From Phytopythium helicoides (Eukaryota; Oomycota; Peronosporomycetes; Pythiales; Pythiaceae), in NCBI GenBank assembly GCA_024867545.1, contig JANFNE010000065.1, positions 1-64,000 of the forward strand: a stretch of DNA of 64,000 nucleotides. Direction: 5' to 3'. The position numbers and the translations under genes were made by a program. Numbering within the stretch: the first letter of the stretch is position 1; each line of letters starts with the position of its first letter. Of this stretch, positions 21,711 to 34,532 are shown piece after piece. Under the pieces are notes generated by a model. That model worked only from the letters and a program-made list of their open reading frames with translations. It made no database searches and was not told the DNA's origin.

Positions 21711-21859
21711 TTGCTCGTTCGTAGGTTGCCGGCAGCCTTGCCTTTCTCAAATAAATGCAACGACAAGTCTGGAGCGGCCCAGACGAGCGTGTAGAGCGCC
21801 CCAGACTGCTCCGTCGAGCATTTTTGCCACTTCCATCGACGACCAATTGCCCAGCCGCG
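21711..21859. promoter_or_regulatory. 149-bp divergent promoter between ARM copy 3 and cyclophilin
   Basis: The two start codons face away from each other across 149 bp, so both 5' leaders and core promoters must share it. GAGCATTTTTGCCACTTCC near 21817 resembles the oomycete initiator in the cyclophilin direction, but only loosely. Confidence 0.45.
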
Positions 21860-22837
21860 ATGGCGACGTCGACCCCGCCGACACACGTGGTTTTCGAGAC
21901 GACGGTGGTGCGTGGGGCCTTTCTCACTGGATAGGAGACGCGCGGGGCCGCACTGAGCTTATGGGCGCTTTTTCGCGGTCTCTGGGGCGAATTTTGAGGC
22001 GCTGACGGAGATTTGCGGCGGAATTGGCCACCAGGGCACCTTCACGGTGGAGCTGTACTACGAGCACGCGCCCCGGACCTGCTGGAACATGGCGGAGCTC
22101 GCGCGCCGCGGGTACTACAACAATACCATCTTCCACCGCATCATCAAGGTCTGCTTGGCATTTTATCCAAGTGGTTGAGGAGGAATGGTGGCACGACTGA
22201 CTTTTTGAGCGGCAATGCAGGACTTTATGATCCAGGGCGGAGATCCGACGGGCACTGGGCGTGGCGGCGAATCAGTCTACGGGTGAGCAAGGATTCCAGT
22301 TCATTTTGCTGCTGGGGCTCTAGTTCATGATTTATGCTCGAGTACAGTGCCAAGTTTGACGATGAGATCACCAAGGAGCTCAAGCACACAGGCGCCGGCG
22401 TTCTCTCGATGGTATGTCCAATGAGCAAACGGAGATTCATGTACACGCTGTTGAGTCACACACACTGGTGGTTGTCGTCTAGGCAAATGCGGGGCCCAAC
22501 ACGAATGGCAGCCAGTTCTTCATCACGCTTGCGCCGACCCCCTGGCTTGATGGTGCGAATTATCCGACTTGATGCCCATTGTTAAGATTCGTGGCGATCT
22601 TGCTCAAACATATCGGACTCTTGGGTACACAGGCAAGCACACTGTGTTTGGACGCATCTCCGAGGGCATGAAGGTCATCCAGCGTATGGGTCTGGTACCA
22701 ACTGGGCCAAACGACAGGTTCGGTGAACTGTTGAGCGCTTGTTTGCGAGACGCTTCGCTGACCTTGGATTTGTGGTATTTGAATACAGGCCGCGTGACGA
22801 GATCCGTATTCGACGAGCCTATCCGGAAACAAAGTAG
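21860..22837 (+). CDS. PPIL1: PPIL1-type cyclophilin (peptidyl-prolyl isomerase), 7 exons
   Basis: Exons 21860-21904, 22035-22148, 22221-22282, 22348-22411, 22483-22552, 22633-22717, 22789-22837; all GT-AG with consistent phase, giving 162 residues, the size of human PPIL1 (166). Diagnostic sequences are ELARRGYYNNTIFHRIIK, DFMIQGGDPTGTGRGG, MANAGPNTNGSQFFITLAPT and WLDGKHTVFG. The catalytic Arg of FHR, the Gln of MIQGGD, the Phe of QFF and the cyclosporin-contacting Trp are all present, so it should be active. PPIL1 is a spliceosomal cyclophilin that binds SKIP/SNW1 in the activated spliceosome; the same nuclear role is inferred. Seven exons in under 1 kb make this one of the most intron-dense genes here. 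Confidence 0.95.
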
Positions 22838-23050
22838 TTGACTGGGAATACACACCCATCGCCACTTCGATCCGTGGCGGTCTTCAGAATACAGTGATCT
22901 TTGATACCGTACTTCATTTGTACACGTGTTTTCGCTTTGTGCAGATGCATACACACAATTCGGCGAGCATTGCTCGGAAGAGTTGACAAACCACTTCTAA
23001 CTCACTGACTTCTATATATACCACGATGTTGAACCGCCACAACGGTGCTG

Positions 23051-26000
23051 ATGGACTCGGGGGCGAGAGCTGCCGCTCCGAACAACCAGGTCGATTCGAA
23101 TCCGAAAGGCGTCATCAGATACAATGGACGCAACGATTTACTCGAGGTACGCATGTATCTACTACATCTGCATTGCCTGCATTCCGTGACTATGCAATTC
23201 TGATCTTGTGCATATTTGTGAGTTCCTGCAGAATGCAGTTGAAAAGCTTGTTGATGATACGGAGCCCCTTCTCGTGGCTTCAAGCTTGGAAAATGACGGC
23301 AAAGATCATGCACTGAAAGTTAACATCCCTGATGCGAGTGTTGTTGTTCTCGAAGACCGAAAGGAAGCTTGGTTAGAAACGGATGTTATAGGCACACTTG
23401 CTAAGCCTTCGACTTTGACGAGTATCTTTACATTTGCCACTGAACTCGATACGGTAGCCAAAGCCATTCCTGGATTTAATTCATCACTGTATGATGCCAC
23501 TAACCTTACACTTCAAGACCTGCTTGCACCGGAAAGTGTACCGTCGACTACGAAAGCCTCAGAAATCAGCACCCCCAAGATCGGGTTTGATGCACCATCA
23601 ACTGTTGCTGCTGCCAGCCATGTGATCGACATCGACTCATTGACCAGTGATGCAAATCGACTCGTCATGGAGCAGGCTCGTGGCGTCGAAAAAAGCTTTA
23701 TCGTTCCGTCAGACATACCTGTGTTTGGTTGGTATGACTATTACCAGCTTGGCCGAAAACTGGCATATTTGACTCTGCGATTACGTCGCCATATTTCGTC
23801 GCGACGAGTTGTTGTAGAAGAGATAGGTGCTGCTAAAAGCGAGAAAAAGCCGCGCGAGCGGATTACAACAGCTCAAATTGCAACCCTCGCCCGAAGCGGA
23901 CTTGCATCCAACACAAGTACTTTAGAGTTGGTTGTTCGGCAGCTGCCTCGTCGACGACGCACCACCACAACCTTATCTGGTAGCCCAAGAAAGCGCCGTC
24001 GATCACGGAAACATCGCCTTTTATCCCACTATCGTCGAAAAGGACCCAACCAACCAGGAAAATACCCTGCGAATAAGCATGGAGCAGCTTTGGATCAGGC
24101 GCTGCCTTTGTCAAACTCAATGAAAGACGGTGGTAAAGGACAACCACACTGGCCAAAGCTCAGTAAACTTTCTACTTCGTCAAAAGCCAAGAGTCTCGTT
24201 GTACCTAAAGAAGATAAGACCCGTATCGGATATGCAGGATGTGCACCTATCTTTCAGGCTCTGCGAACCAACACCACACTAGTTTCACTTTCACTAGAGC
24301 ACTGCGGAGTAGATGATCCATCCATGTGTGCACTTGCAGCCATGCTGCGCCAAAACATGACCTTGACCAAGTTAGATCTCAGCGGAAATTCGATCGGACC
24401 TCTCGGTGTCAAAGAGCTGTGCGATGCGCTCGAAGATATCCCAGATTCCTCGCTCATCGATCTGAACCTCAGCAATAACCGCATAACAGACCTCGGGATG
24501 AGGGATATTAGCCACGCTCTCCGCGAGAACGAAACTCTTGTGTGGCTTGATGTTTCATGGAACCAAATATCGTCCGAGGCACTTCTCACTTTCTTGCATT
24601 TCATTCGCGATAATTTTGTACTGCGCAGCCTGTCAATTTATGGCAGTGACCTGGACGAGGACCAGTTCTGCCCAAATATTGAAAGCAAGTTTGGGAAAGA
24701 TATCGCAGTCGCCCTTCGACTTGTCAACCCAAGCTTTTCCTTGCTTCGAGTTACAAGCGATATCGCGTGCATTCATATCGACAAGGTGAAGGATTCTCGT
24801 TGGGTTGACTTATCCAATCGAGGCCTCGCTGAGATCGACGCTCTTGTAATTGCTGGGCTGCTTCCCCTGAATTCCAAACTGCTGACTCTTGACCTATCTA
24901 ATAACCCAAAGATCGAGCGCTGGGGCGTGCTGGAGGTTTTGTCCAGCATAAAGCACTGCAAGACTCTCAAAGATATCCGTTTAGCGAATACTGGACTTTA
25001 TGAAGAGGTGGGAGAGCAGATCGGTGAGCTAGTAGCTTCGAACCAGACGCTGGAAATAATAGTTGTTCACGAAACGGAGATCCAAGTCCAAGTCGTCCGA
25101 GGGAATCCACTTGCAGACCCACCCGAGGAACTCGAATTTCGTGTTGTATCTGAGCATCATTTTGACCGATGGATCTTGTCAAAGTGTTTAGCCCTGAACC
25201 ATGTGACCCAAGCACTGAATGGACTACGACTTCCGGATTCATCTACTCGGCTCCTACTGTCTCAAGGCGTAGGAGTTCCCGCTAGTGAAAGTTTGTGCGA
25301 AATCAATTTGTCTGGACGCTCTCTTGAGGCGTATGAAGCGAGTTTCCTCGGCAAAAAGATCCTGCATCACCTTCGTTTGGGTCGAGTTGCGCTCAACTCC
25401 TGTCGTATTGACGGTCATGGAGGAGCTGCGCTTGCTGACGGCATACGGAATCACGCGATATTACACACGCTGGAGATGGAGAATAATAACCTCGGTGTCC
25501 ACGGCGGTCGAGCAATGGCAGAATGCATCGAGTTCAACGAATCACTGACATACCTCAATCTGAGCTGGAACAAAATCGGCAACGATGGTGCGGTTGGTCT
25601 CCAACGTGCTCTGAGTCGCAACAGAGCACTAACTCGACTCGATCTGCGTGGAAATAATCTGTCCGCGATCGGCATTGTCGCCATTAGTCGAGGGCTGCAG
25701 GGAAACGCGTGCCTGCAAGAACTCTACCTAAGATGGAACACGGTATGCCCTGTTGGAGCTGAAGCGCTTGCTCTTGCATTGGTCGACAACAAGTGCCTCA
25801 AGCTACTCGATATTGAACACCACACCATGGGAGCTCGAGGCGTTCGAGCATTTGCAGCTATGCTAGCAGTCAATTCGAGGTTGACGCATATCAATATGAC
25901 TGGCGATGAGGCGATTACGGATGGAGATGCTGCTATTGTTGGCCCTGATGCGGCACTAGAGCTGGCTAATGTGCTCGCTCACAAGAACAAAACGCTGACT

Positions 26001-26480
26001 GCCTTCGAGTTCGGGCAGAACCAGATCGGCAAGGACGGCATCGTGGGATTCAACGATGTGCTCAAATTCAACCGAGCGCTGCAAGTGCTCGATTTGTCAA
26101 TGACACAGCTCGATGCAAAGCTTTCACTGCGATTCTTTGAGTGCCTTTCCATGAACAAGGTACTGCGCAAGCTCAATTTGGCGCACAATTGCATCGCAAA
26201 CGAGGGAATGATGGCGTGCATCCGCGCTCTCGAGCGCAACACCACATTACGCGAGCTCAACGTGGCCGACAACTGGATCACTGAGGAGCCACTGGCTCTT
26301 CTTGCAGCAAAGCTACATGTCTACTCGGACGAAAAGCGCCGAACAATCAATGGACTTCAGTGGTTGTGCTTGACGAGCAATTCCATGACGGAGAGGACTC
26401 GCACGGCATTCCGCTCTCTACCTCCTTCAGTCGTCGCTGTCGAACTAGAAGACGAGAAGCACCACATGGCATCGTCCTAG
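23051..26480 (+). CDS. Leucine-rich-repeat protein (ribonuclease-inhibitor type)
   Basis: Two exons: 23051-23146 and 23232-26480 (phase 0, GTACGC...TGCAG), giving 1114 residues. The second exon is open by itself from 23208, so a shorter form is possible. A TATATATA run at 23013-23020 lies about 35 nt before the ATG. Residues ~1-370 have no recognised domain but include a strongly basic Arg/Lys stretch (~265-300). RI-type LRRs of ~28 residues with the pattern L-x-x-L-D-L-S-x-N-x-I fill ~375-500, and again ~590-640 and ~770-1080, as in NLRC3-like or tonsoku-like proteins. No NACHT, kinase or transmembrane segment is seen. Probably a protein-binding scaffold; a more precise function cannot be given. 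Confidence 0.85.
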
Positions 26481-26905
26481 TCAGCAAGACAAACTTGAGC
26501 GTGGCTTGCAAGCGTGTCAAAAAGGATTTTTCACGATGCCTCGCACATGACCCGGTTGAAGTGGCATAATTGTAAAATCCCTGAAAACATGTGACAGAAG
26601 ATCGTCGCTATTTTCTACCAATCGAAATTGGGGAAGTACTACGTATCCCACTATGATTGGCCAAAATGACAACCGTTATGCTCGCGCGGGTATCATGGCC
26701 CCCATTTACGTGTTCGTCGGTTTTCCCCCGGAAAGGCCGGCCGCTCGCTCCAGGCGCCTCCTCGCCCCCTCTCCGTGCGTCTCCCGCGGCTCCTGTGGCC
26801 CTCAGCGCGACCGCTGAACGCGCGAGGCCACTGGCGCTTTCTCCCCGCGGCGCTGACCGAAATTTGGAGCGCAGGCGACGCAGTAGGCGCGACAGGCGAG
26901 CGAAA
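26481..26905. other. Intergenic region, LRR gene to AP beta gene
   Basis: About 425 bp. The second half is GC-rich and must contain the adaptin promoter and leader. No initiator element or other feature was recognised. Confidence 0.45.
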
Positions 26906-29900
26906 ATGGCGATGCCCACGATGGCGGCGATCGCCAAGCGCATGACCGGCGCGGCGAACGACTCCAAGTTCTTCAGCACGACCAAGAAGGGCGAGTGGAC
27001 GCTTTAGATGGCGACGTGGGGGGAGGGGGAGGGCTGACGCGCGTGGTGCGGACAGGAGAGACGCACGAGCTGCGGCAGGAGCTGGCCAACCCCAGCCGAG
27101 AGAAGAAGAAGGACGCCGTCAAGAAGGTCATTGCCAACATGACGGTGGGCAAGGACGTGTCCATGCTCTTCACGGATGTGGTCAACTGCATCCAGACGGG
27201 TGAGACCCTGCGCGTGCTGAAGGAGGGAGTGCCTACGACGCTAACGAGGTGGGGGTAATATGTACAGCCGACACGCAGCTCAAGAAGCTCGTGTACCTGT
27301 ACCTGATCAACTACGCCAAGAGCAACCCGGACCTGACCATCCTGGCCGTCAACACGTTCGTCAAGGTGCGAGCAAATGTACCTGGGAGCTTGGCCACTTA
27401 CCTCTTCGGGTTTTAACGCTCTGCATTGTCGATAGGACGCCGCGGACCCGAACCCTCTGATCCGCGCACTGTCGGTCCGCACCATGGGTTGCATCCGCGT
27501 CGACAGAATCACCGAGTACCTGTGCGAGCCGCTGCGTCGCTGTCTCCAGGACGAGGTATCTTCAACTTCTTGCACGTGGTCGCTGCTGAGCTCTTACTCA
27601 TTCAAACTTGCATTCCCCAGGACCCATACGTGCGCAAGACGGCGGCTATCTGCGTGTCGAAGCTGTACGACATCAACCCCGGGATGGTGGAAGAGCAGGG
27701 CTTCCTTGACATGCTGCGTGATCTCATTTCGGACTCGAATCCGACCGTCGTGGCCAATGCCATCGCGGCACTGACCGAGATCTCGGAGAACAGCGGTAGC
27801 TCCCAGCATGCGTTTAAAATCACCAAGTCTGTGCTGCAGAAGCTGCTAGCTGCGCTCAACGAATGCAACGAGTGGGGCCAGGTGTTTGTCCTTGATGCAC
27901 TTGCGAACTACTCGCCGAACGACTCGCGCGAGGCCGAAGGTATCATTGAGCGTGTGACACCGCGTTTACAGCACGCCAACTCTGCAGTCGTGCTGTCCGC
28001 TGTCAAGGTTATCATGAAGTTCCTGGAGAAGGTGTCGGACGCCGATACGGAGCGGAGCCTGTCGCGCAAGATGGCGCCACCGCTTGTGACTCTCTTGTCT
28101 GCGGAGCCCGAGATTCAGTACGTTGCACTTCGCAACATCAACCTTATCGTGCAGAAGCGCCCGACGATTCTCGCGAACGAGATTAAGGTCTTCTTTTGCA
28201 AGTACAACGACCCGATCTACGTCAAGATGGAGAAGCTCGAGATCATCATCCGCCTGGTGTCGGAGCGTAACATTGAGCAGGTGCTACTTGAGTTCAAGGA
28301 GTACGCTACGGAAGTGGACGTGGATTTTGTGCGCCGGTCTGTGCGCGCGATTGGTCGCTGCGCCGTCAAGCTCGAGCGCGCCGCGGAAAAGTGCATCAAT
28401 GTGCTGTTGGAGCTCATTCAGACCAAGGTGAATTACATTGTCCAGGAGGCCATCATCGTCATCAAGGACATCTTCCGCAAGTACCCAAACCAGTACGAGA
28501 GTATCATTGCGACACTGTGCGAGAACCTCGACACGCTTGATGAGCCTGAAGCCAAGGCGTCGATGATCTGGATCATTGGCGAGTATGCTGAGCGCATTGA
28601 CAACGCTGACGAGCTGCTGGACTCGTTCACCGAAAACTTCGATGATGAAACGGCACAGGTGCAGCTGCAGCTGTTGACGGCCACGGTCAAGTTGTTCCTG
28701 AAGCGTCCGAACGAGACACAAGAAATGGTGCAGAAGGTGCTCCACAAGGCGACCGAGGAGTCGGACAACCCGGATCTGCGTGACCGCGGCTACGTGTACT
28801 GGCGCCTGCTGTCAGCCAACCCGGAGGCTGCGAACGCCGTGGTGCTAGCGGAGAAGCCCGTCATCAGCGACGACACGTTTGCGCTCGAGCCGACGATTCT
28901 GGACGAGCTCATTGGAAAGATCTCGACCCTGGCGAGTGTGTACCACAAGCTCCCGAGCGCATTTGTTGTGCGTTCCACTGTATCGGAGCTGCGCGAGCAG
29001 CTTGAAGAGGAGGGTGGCGACGAGGAGGACGAAGGCTCGTCTGATGGACAGGACAACGGCGGCTCTGCCAGCGGTGGCAGTGCTCCTGTCGACTTGCTGG
29101 ACATGGGTAGCATGTCGATAGGCGGTCCTGCTTCATCTGCGCCACCTGCTGCTGCTGCCGCACCTGCATCAGCCAGTCTCGTTGACATTTTTGGTGGACC
29201 CGCGACGGCACCACCCCCAGCCCCTGTTGCAGCTCAGAAGAAGCTTCTGATGAACGCTCAGCAGGGCAAGGGGCCTGGTGATGAAAGGTGTGTTCACTCG
29301 CCGTAGCGGCAACTTTGTGCTGGACGTCGACTACGAGAACCAGTCGGCAGCGCCTATCGCTGGCGTGTCGATCCAATTCAACAAATCCACATTCGGTGTC
29401 GTGCCGATGCAGCCGACCGTCAATTTCCCCCAGCCGCTGGCTCCCGGCCAGAGTATCACGCACGTGCTACCAATGGGTGTCAATCCCTGCGTTCGTGAAC
29501 GCGTCGGTGGCTCCCAATCTCACAGTGCAGGTCGCTATCAAGAACAACTCGTCTGGGGATGTGGTGTACTTCCAATCCGAGCTGGACTTGTCTGCCATCT
29601 TTGTGGAGGCCGGTGCCGTCGACAAGAACGACTTCATCAACATGTGGAAGGGCATCAGTGAGGCGAACGAGCACTACTTTTCGCTCAATGCCGGCAGCCG
29701 ATCCATCGACGCCGTGGCGGAGCTACTGACGCGTAGCAATGTGTTTTTCGTGGCGAAGCGGCCCGTGGACGGCAAAGAAATTGCGTACTTTAGTGCCAAG
29801 ACCATGACGAACGTTGTGGCGCTGTTTGAGCTCACACTTGAGGGTGGCAGCATCAAGGCGTGCCTGAAGACGGAGCAGAAGGCTTTCTGCGGCGTGCTTC

Positions 29901-29929
29901 AGAAGACTATCGAGACGCTCATGGCTTAG
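26906..29929 (+). CDS. AP-1/AP-2 complex subunit beta (beta-adaptin)
   Basis: Exons 26906-26990, 27056-27199, 27268-27365, 27436-27555, 27621-29929, giving 917 residues after two single-base corrections: an extra G in GGGG at 29270-29273 and an extra C in CCC at 29485-29487. Family landmarks are [22 protein letters not shown] (here [13 protein letters not shown]), [33 protein letters not shown] and DPYVRKTAA. An acidic/Ala-Pro hinge follows (~665-760), then the ear domain with [10 protein letters not shown] and the C-terminal platform ([15 protein letters not shown]). It forms the large beta subunit of clathrin adaptors at the trans-Golgi/endosome or plasma membrane. AP-1 and AP-2 often share one beta chain in protists, so I do not choose. 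Intron 1 appears to be GC-AG (GGCGAGT). Confidence 0.92.
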
Positions 29930-32069
29930 ACGGCGAGCCTGCAAAACGGAGTGACACAGCGCGCTCCAGGCGGGGTGCCACTGGCGCCTCGATAGTCGGT
30001 CGGGCGTGGTCGAGTCACGTCGAGCGCCCATGAATGTGATCTACAGTACGTAGTCGCCATTTACCAACCTAATATACACCGCTCTTGCTCCATGAAGACA
30101 CATCGCACAGGATAGTTTCGACGGCCATCACTTGTCAGCCAGGTTCACGTCGAGGGAGCAATGAGTCAGTCAGCAACGAGCTGACAGGCCGTCGATTGCC
30201 TTTCGACTAGCAGATCGTCCGTGCGCATCACTAGACGAGACGTTGGCTGGTTCATGCGCCTGTCTTAGAGATTGGAAAAGCGCTCTATGCTGTGCAGCAC
30301 CGACGTGTGTCAAAGCGATGGAACGACGCTCTTGGTGACCTCCCGAGTCTCCTCTGCATGCCGTCCAACTCTCTGCGTCTACGGCAAGACAAACGCCCAG
30401 TGTGGAACGGTGATTTTTTCGGCGGATACGAACGTGAGGCCAGTGCAATGGAATGGGCTTGGCGGCTCAAAAGGACGAGCTGATGGCTGGCCGCGTGCCA
30501 CTGTCGGGGTTTCGCAGCGAGCCGGACGTGAGCACGTCAGCAAAGCCAGAGCGGTCGCTGATGTTGCGACGGACGCGATGGCGCCGGCAATTTTTTCGCC
30601 ATGAGGCCTGATGCAGTGTACGGCTCCGAGCAGCTTCAACCACCACTTGCGTCAGTGAATGAACACTGCACTGTCCAGAGGCACAGTGTATTGTAGCCAC
30701 CTGCGGAGCCCGTGGCGGAGCTCGTCTTTGCCCACCGACTCTCGTCGTCTGGCCGAGCAGGACCTTTGCTGTCGGATCCTGTGATCGCTGAAAGCCATCC
30801 TTTGTGGCTCTATGCCCGCGTTAAATTCTGTCCCACCGCCACCAAGTCCCACTGCCAAAGGACACTATGCAAGCGATTGCCTTCCTCAAAGCGCGAGCAA
30901 GGACGGATCGATTCGTAAGACGTATCGCAGTCTTGTTGATCTGGTCCCCAATCTCGAATGAGCTTTTCTGGTCTGTAAGCTTGGAGAAGATCACGATGAT
31001 CATCACCGTCATCGCCAGGTTTTCTTTCTGGCGACTTTCCTGCAAATCCCGCAAAACGACAACAATGTTTCGAGACGCCACATGCGTGCGCCGCTCTCAA
31101 TGCCGGGTACATGTATTACCCGATGAGGAATCCTCGCAACATTTGCTTGGGGGCGCAAGTGCTCTGCTGTGAGTGAAAATCCGTATCCCATGTAGCGTAC
31201 ACGCTCGAGAAGGCACTCAGGCACAGAGACCCTGCACTGCGAAGTCTGCTGGCAGCTCCCTCTACCAAGCAGCCAGGCAGCAACCTGCACTTTTCCAAGT
31301 GAACACCGCTCAGGACATGCGTCAGCGTCGGCAGGAGGCAGACGGCTCTGGCAGATGGGCACTCCTCGAGTGCCATTCACGCCAACGTGAGCATAGGGAG
31401 CACGTTTTGCCACTGGCCCAGCCCGCCAGATGCGGTGCTACAGTATGTACACGCAGCAAAGTAAACTGCAGCGTTTGCTGAGTCAAAGAGTCAAAGATGC
31501 GGTGGCGGACCATGCCACATGCCTGGGGCATCTGGCGAGGCAAAGAAGCGCTTGGGCAGCCTGCTGTTGGCTCGAGCCACACGAAAATAGAAATCAACGA
31601 TCGACGCCGGGGAAAATCCACCGAGCTGGTGCATCTGCTGCCTGCCATCGCCTCGGTGGAGTCGAGCCCTCGGTACGGACCACCACCCGGCTGCCTCTTT
31701 TTGTCGTATCCCGCGCTTTGCTCGTTCACGCCGAAATGAATCATTTGCTCGCTCCTCTACGCGCGAGCCACAGGCAACGCAACTGCAACGTGCGACGGGT
31801 ATCTCCGAGGTGAGCTCCTTCGCCTGAGCTTTGCGCCCGTGACGGAAGCCGGTCCACGGTCTGAACGACTCCGAACTCACTCGCTGAGGAGCTCCAGTCG
31901 CTTCAATCTCATCTGCTGGGTGGTGGCTGCCGTCGTTGTCGTCTCCGCATTCGCGTTTGTGGCCCATAAGGTTTTCTGTGCCGCAATCTCATTCTGGAAT
32001 TTGCGACCTCGAGAGCAAATACAACTACCACACCTCCTCGACCAAACGTCGACTAGCACACTCGAAACA
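29930..32069. other. Gene-poor stretch downstream of the AP beta gene
   Basis: About 2.1 kb with many overlapping open frames of 60-160 codons on both strands, none with a signal, domain or convincing composition. The frame starting at 31839 has one hydrophobic segment (~residues 23-50) but runs into the decayed coiled-coil gene in a different frame, so I do not call it. No repeat or RNA gene was recognised. Confidence 0.45.
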
Positions 32070-32688
32070 ATGGAGCTCGAGCCAATGCCGCTGCCCTACC
32101 TACCCGACTCCGTTCGGAGCCCTCGAGCCCATGGACCAGGAGCTGCTCTACCTTGCTCGTGTCCACCAGCGACAGTCGCAACAGCCTCGCGATGACGAAA
32201 GAAGTCCATCGCTGACATTCCCATCAACACCACCGACGACGACGACACCATGCCGCTCAACCTAGGTCGTGTCGACGCCCACGGGCGTAGAGGCTTACAA
32301 CCCTGGGTTTTCAAATGGCGAGATGGAAGACCTCATGAGCCTGCTGCTCCCGGATCGCGCTGGAGACGGTGCTCTTCTCCAACCCTACGCTTCTCGCCAC
32401 CCCGATCACCAAGAAGAGCCCCAAGCGCACCAAGAAGTGCACCGTACGCCGCCCGACGAAAGGAAGTCGCTGCGCTACGTTCTGAGGTTGCATCGCTCGA
32501 GAAGACGCTCGGGTCTCTCCGCATCATGCACGAGCCCCAGCCAGGACTGGGAGGAGCGCGCCGTCGGCGAGAAGCGCGCGCTGGAAAAGGCCCAAACCGA
32601 GAACGCCCGCCTGCGGGAGATCGTGGCCGCCCGCGAGGCCAAGATCCGCAAGCTCGACGCGTACGTGAGCGCGGTGTCTCGCCGGTGA
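32070..32688 (+). pseudogene. Decayed bZIP-like/M96-like coiled-coil gene
   Basis: Protein-like segments follow one another collinearly but in changing frames: MELEPMPLPYLPDS (from 32070), a segment with EPMDQELLYLARVHQ, one with INTTDDDDTMPLNL, one with GFSNGEMEDLMSLLL, one with VLFSNPTLLATPITKKSPKR, a basic-plus-zipper segment YAARRKEVAALRSEVASLEK, and a terminal coiled coil WEERAVGEKRALEKAQ...ENARLREIV ending at 32688. That means about six single-base frame changes in 620 bp. The KKCT-YAARR junction is the same signature as in the intact gene at 33683-34296. The density of breaks is higher than in any other gene of the window, so true decay is more likely than consensus error. Confidence 0.65.
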
Positions 32689-33682
32689 AGATCCTTCCGG
32701 CAGCTTTATCTGTCCTCCTCCATGTGCAGTGAATTCCTCTTGGCGTGTGCGTCTGTCGTAGGTGTCGTCTTCAATCCGCTCCCGTGTACAATATAAACAA
32801 GGAATGGAGCTTTTTGGCTTGTTGCAGCTGGATTTTGATAGCCGTCTTGTGAAGAGCGGCATCCTTGCGGCTCCTCCGTTGTTCTCACCTGCTCTGGCGT
32901 CCGTGGGTAGCTCGCAGCAGATTTGCCACATCGCGGACGAAAGGATCATGCTCACGCAACAATCTGTCTGAACTCTCGCGGTGAAGAAACCCGCGCATAG
33001 TGCTCTTCCTCTTTCCCGCCAGTCGATCGACCGACGCGAAATTTTCGTCGAGTGGCTTCATGTATCGCTGCGATTTCACCCAGGTGTGTACAATGGCGGA
33101 CTGGTGCCGTGGAGACGGAGAGTTGCTGCTGTTCGTCCCGAGCGATCCATGGACTCAAGAATCCGCGGTCGCCAACATTCCGAGTGTTTGTACCCATTTG
33201 CACACCTATTCTACCAATACTTTGTCTATATTAATAATTATATAAAACAATAGCATATAATATCACACCTCTAGTAATATATATAAAATTGGATAGTGCT
33301 TGGTGTTCGAACCCCGCGTGTTGTGCTTCAACGGGCCACAGTACTCATCGTCCCACTCCGGAGCTGCCAGAGACGATGACATGCAGAGGCGCCTTGACTT
33401 GACATGGCGGTCTCGCTCAGCGATTAACTGCGCGCGTGGCCCATCCGCCGGCGGCTTCTCGCGCGCGTTTTGGATGGCAAAGTGGATATTCGGGCGCCAC
33501 TAGCGCTTTCACGCGCGGAGACGCACTCTTCGCGGCGGTCACCAAGCGATCGTCGTTAGACAGCGGCAGAATCCACCCACGCAGCATGCTGGTCGTCTCG
33601 ACGCGGCACGCCAAGGCCAGGAGGGTCACGGGCGACGAGCGGCCACAATTCGTTCGGCCAAGCGCGAACAACGGCGAGGGGG
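32689..33682. other. Intergenic region between two coiled-coil paralogues
   Basis: About 1 kb with no gene recognised. An AT-rich island (about 33229-33298, many TAATATA runs) lies in the middle. GTTCGAACCCCGC at about 33305 resembles a tRNA T-loop, but no tRNA folds around it. Confidence 0.45.
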
Positions 33683-34296
33683 ATGGCGGACACCGACCCG
33701 CTGCTGGAGCCGCTGGCCATGCACGCCAAGGACGAGGACGGCCAGGCGACGCTGGAGCTGCTCGAGGCGCTGCTGCTCGAGTGCGGCAGCGAGGGCAGCG
33801 ACGAGAGCGTCGAGGACCAGGCCATCGAGGAGTTCGCCAACGAGATCGACCTCAGCGACGTCGACGACTCGGTACCTTGCCCGGTCTGCTCTGTGACGGG
33901 CTGCAGATTGCGCTGACGAGGATGGATGGGATCGACAGGAGAAAAAGCCGGCGACCGAGGAAAAGCAGCCGGGCAGACAACCCGCCAGGCGGAGGAAGCG
34001 CAAGTGCACGTACGCCGCGCGAAGGGTGCGTCTCGCAGGGTGATCAATGGCGTGGCGAGTCGCTGACGAGCCGAATGTCGTCGCAGGAAGAAGCCAACCA
34101 GCTCCGGAGAGAGGCGTGGTCGCTGCACCAGCAGGTCAAGCGGCTGCTCGAGCAAAAGGCCAAGCGCGAGCATGAGCAGAGCGCTCTCGCCGAGGCGCAG
34201 CAGGCCAACTGGGAGCTCCGCGAGCAGCTCGCGAGGCTCGAGGCCGAGGTCGCGGCGCTGCTTGACGTCGCGCAGGCGGTCAACGCCGCGGTGTAG
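33683..34296 (+). CDS. Small bZIP-like coiled-coil protein (3 exons)
   Basis: Exons 33683-33871, 33939-34025 and 34087-34296, GT-AG, all phase 0, giving 161 residues. The N-terminus (1-63) is acidic (DESVEDQAIEEF, EIDLSDVDDS). Exon 2 encodes a basic region with RRRKRKCTYAARR. Exon 3 is one continuous leucine-rich coiled coil (EEANQLRREAWSLHQQ to LARLEAEVAALL) ending at the stop. Acidic head, basic patch and zipper match the N-terminal half of the large oomycete M96-like/bZIP-like families, but the START-like C-terminal domain of longer members is absent. A DNA-binding or dimerising role is inferred. It is the intact relative of the decayed copy at 32070-32688 and a more distant relative of the gene at 40697-41938. 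Confidence 0.7.
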
Positions 34297-34532
34297 ATGA
34301 CACGCATGTTGCGCTGTATCGTCCAGCCCAAGGCTCAGAGATACAGCACAAGGTTTACGATAGGACATTTTGATATAGGTATTTTCGACGTATCGCAATT
34401 CATAAGACGAAATTTTTGAGGCAAAATCCGCAAGCTTGAGGGTTGTATGCTGTACAGCTCGTTGGAGAAAATCCAGTACAATTCTTCGAGTCAGCGCGTG
34501 CTTGCGACCGCATTTCGCATCTTATCGGCCAA

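Noticed and set aside
21711..21886. Extended N-terminus of ARM copy 3 starting at 21886
   Set aside because: Those residues are the conserved cassette and the divergent promoter read in the wrong frame.
33300..33325. tRNA-like T-loop (GTTCGAACCCCGC)
   Set aside because: No A-box, acceptor or anticodon stem could be paired upstream; the preceding sequence is AT-rich.
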